In this document: positions 46,053 to 46,612 of the stretch, piece after piece
Layout of the letters: every line of letters begins with the position of its first letter
How positions within the stretch are numbered: the stretch's first letter is position 1
Source: CAZKJL01 sp964611095
Lineage (GTDB): Bacteria > Patescibacteriota > Gracilibacteria > Peribacterales > Peribacteraceae
Reading direction: 5' to 3'
DNA: 46,612 bases
Assembly (NCBI GenBank): GCA_964611095.1
Contig: CAZSWJ010000010.1
Span: 1 to 46,612, forward strand
Position numbers and translations under genes: made by a program
The notes under the pieces: model-generated
The model's input: only the letters and a program-made list of their open reading frames with translations
What the model was told of the DNA's origin: nothing
The model's database searches: none

Positions 46053-46612
46053 CTACGTGACGATCTCACCCAGTCTCCCCTCCTTCACCGCCTGCTTGAT
46101 CTCCATGCCGACGCGTTCACCCACGCTCATCGGTTTGCCGTACAAGTAACCCGAGTACGGAGTGGCGGCCGTTCCGGGTGAACCCGGGATACGGAGCGAC
46201 ACATCGAAGATGACGATGTCCTCTTTCCCCTCTTCGGCGACGACCGCACCCTGGAGCGCGAACGGTCCGATGATGCCTTTGCCGCTCGGATCGAGCTTCT
46301 TATCGAGCTTCTGGGTCGCCTTCACGAATTTCTGGCCGAGGGCGAACGCCTTTTCCAGAATCGACTCTTTCACCGTACACGCGATGTGTCCGGTCTCAAT
46401 CATCTTGAGCGGAACGGACTTGAGTGCCATCGCCTGCTGATCGGCCGTCATGCGCAGGAAGCCGTCCAAATTGGTCTGACGGCGCGTATCGGTGCCGAGG
46501 AGCTCCACCTCGCCCGTGAGCGGCGAGTAGAAGAAGTTGAAGTTCACGGGTGCACCCACGACGAACTCTTCGATGGTGGCCTCGCGCCACTTCTTGCTCA
46601 CTTTGCCGGCTT
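46053..46612 (-). CDS. purP: PurP-like FAICAR synthetase, C-terminal part
   Basis: About 186 codons; the gene continues past the window edge. The sequence matches the C-terminal DUF1297/ATP-grasp part of PurP: EEFVVGAPVNFNFFYSPLTGEVELLGTD, TNLDGFLRM, GPFALQGAVV, PYSGYLYGKPMSVGERVGMEIK and the terminal GRLGEIVT. PurP formylates AICAR to FAICAR with formate and ATP, replacing the formyl-THF-dependent PurH step, and is mostly archaeal. The GTG at 46601 is internal and should not be taken as start. Confidence 0.85.
   Translation of the reverse strand, partial: AGKVSKKWREATIEEFVVGAPVNFNFFYSPLTGEVELLGTDTRRQTNLDGFLRMTADQQAMALKSVPLKMIETGHIACTVKESILEKAFALGQKFVKATQKLDKKLDPSGKGIIGPFALQGAVVAEEGKEDIVIFDVSLRIPGSPGTAATPYSGYLYGKPMSVGERVGMEIKQAVKEGRLGEIVT

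Noticed and set aside
1..46612. UGA recoded as glycine, as in some CPR lineages
   Set aside because: TGA ends several clear genes at conserved C-termini (MBOAT, KorA, the 118- and 110-aa proteins), so the standard code applies.

Overview
The window is a gene-dense, GC-rich stretch of a bacterial chromosome that uses the standard code (TGA works as a stop throughout). Gene content and style suggest a member of the Candidate Phyla Radiation (Patescibacteria), most likely the Peregrinibacteria/Peribacteria lineage. The support is a very large VirD4-like ATPase next to hrcA, an S-layer/Calx-beta surface protein with a long serine linker, a DnaX without its zinc module, an archaeal-type PurP, and many lineage-specific unknown proteins. 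This placement is an inference; no rRNA gene is present to test it.

Layout. 1-2.6 kb: end of an SRPBCC protein, then an MBOAT O-acyltransferase with an SGNH partner (surface glycan acylation). 2.7-8 kb: unknown protein, HAD phosphatase, a dikinase with the architecture of rifampin phosphotransferase, and a Tat-signal protein with a transglutaminase-like site. 8-13.4 kb: GT-C glycosyltransferase, TlpA-like thioredoxin, two tandem secreted paralogs of unknown family, trpS, RluA-type pseudouridine synthase. 13.4-18 kb: ChbG-type deacetylase, tRNA-Val, flavodoxin and a 2-oxoacid:ferredoxin oxidoreductase (korAB). 18-23.8 kb: pdxT, pdxS, dcd, a 587-aa helical unknown, a DM13 lipoprotein and a DsbA-like lipoprotein. 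23.9-28.8 kb: dnaX, 5-formyl-THF cyclo-ligase and glyA (one-carbon metabolism), dgkA and uppP (lipid carrier recycling). 28.8-38.6 kb: surface protein, csaA, coupling ATPase, hrcA, unknown, rpmE, gyrA. 38.7-39.9 kb: two paralogous small genes with near-identical structured 5' leaders. 39.9-46.6 kb: rsmI, an EnvC-like M23 peptidase, ruvA, pgi, thioredoxin, small membrane proteins, two tRNA loci and the 3' part of purP.

Expression style. At least 13 genes have a TANNNT -10 box exactly 6 nt before the start codon, and about ten more have one 7-12 nt before it, so most transcripts are probably leaderless. This rule also decides several starts. The two small paralogs at 38.8-39.7 kb break it: they have TTGACA promoters, about 120-nt leaders with covarying hairpins, and Shine-Dalgarno-like sequences. 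Six convergent gene pairs either share stop-codon bases or lie 3 nt apart.

Non-coding structure. Degenerate 7-, 8- and 9-nt tandem arrays, often as inverted pairs, sit in intergenic spaces and once inside korA. A palindromic repeat family occupies several spacers, and related segments interrupt or adjoin tRNA genes just after the D-loop. Two 100-N gaps are flanked by identical 55-bp repeats and look like scaffolding artefacts inside korB and upstream of ruvA.
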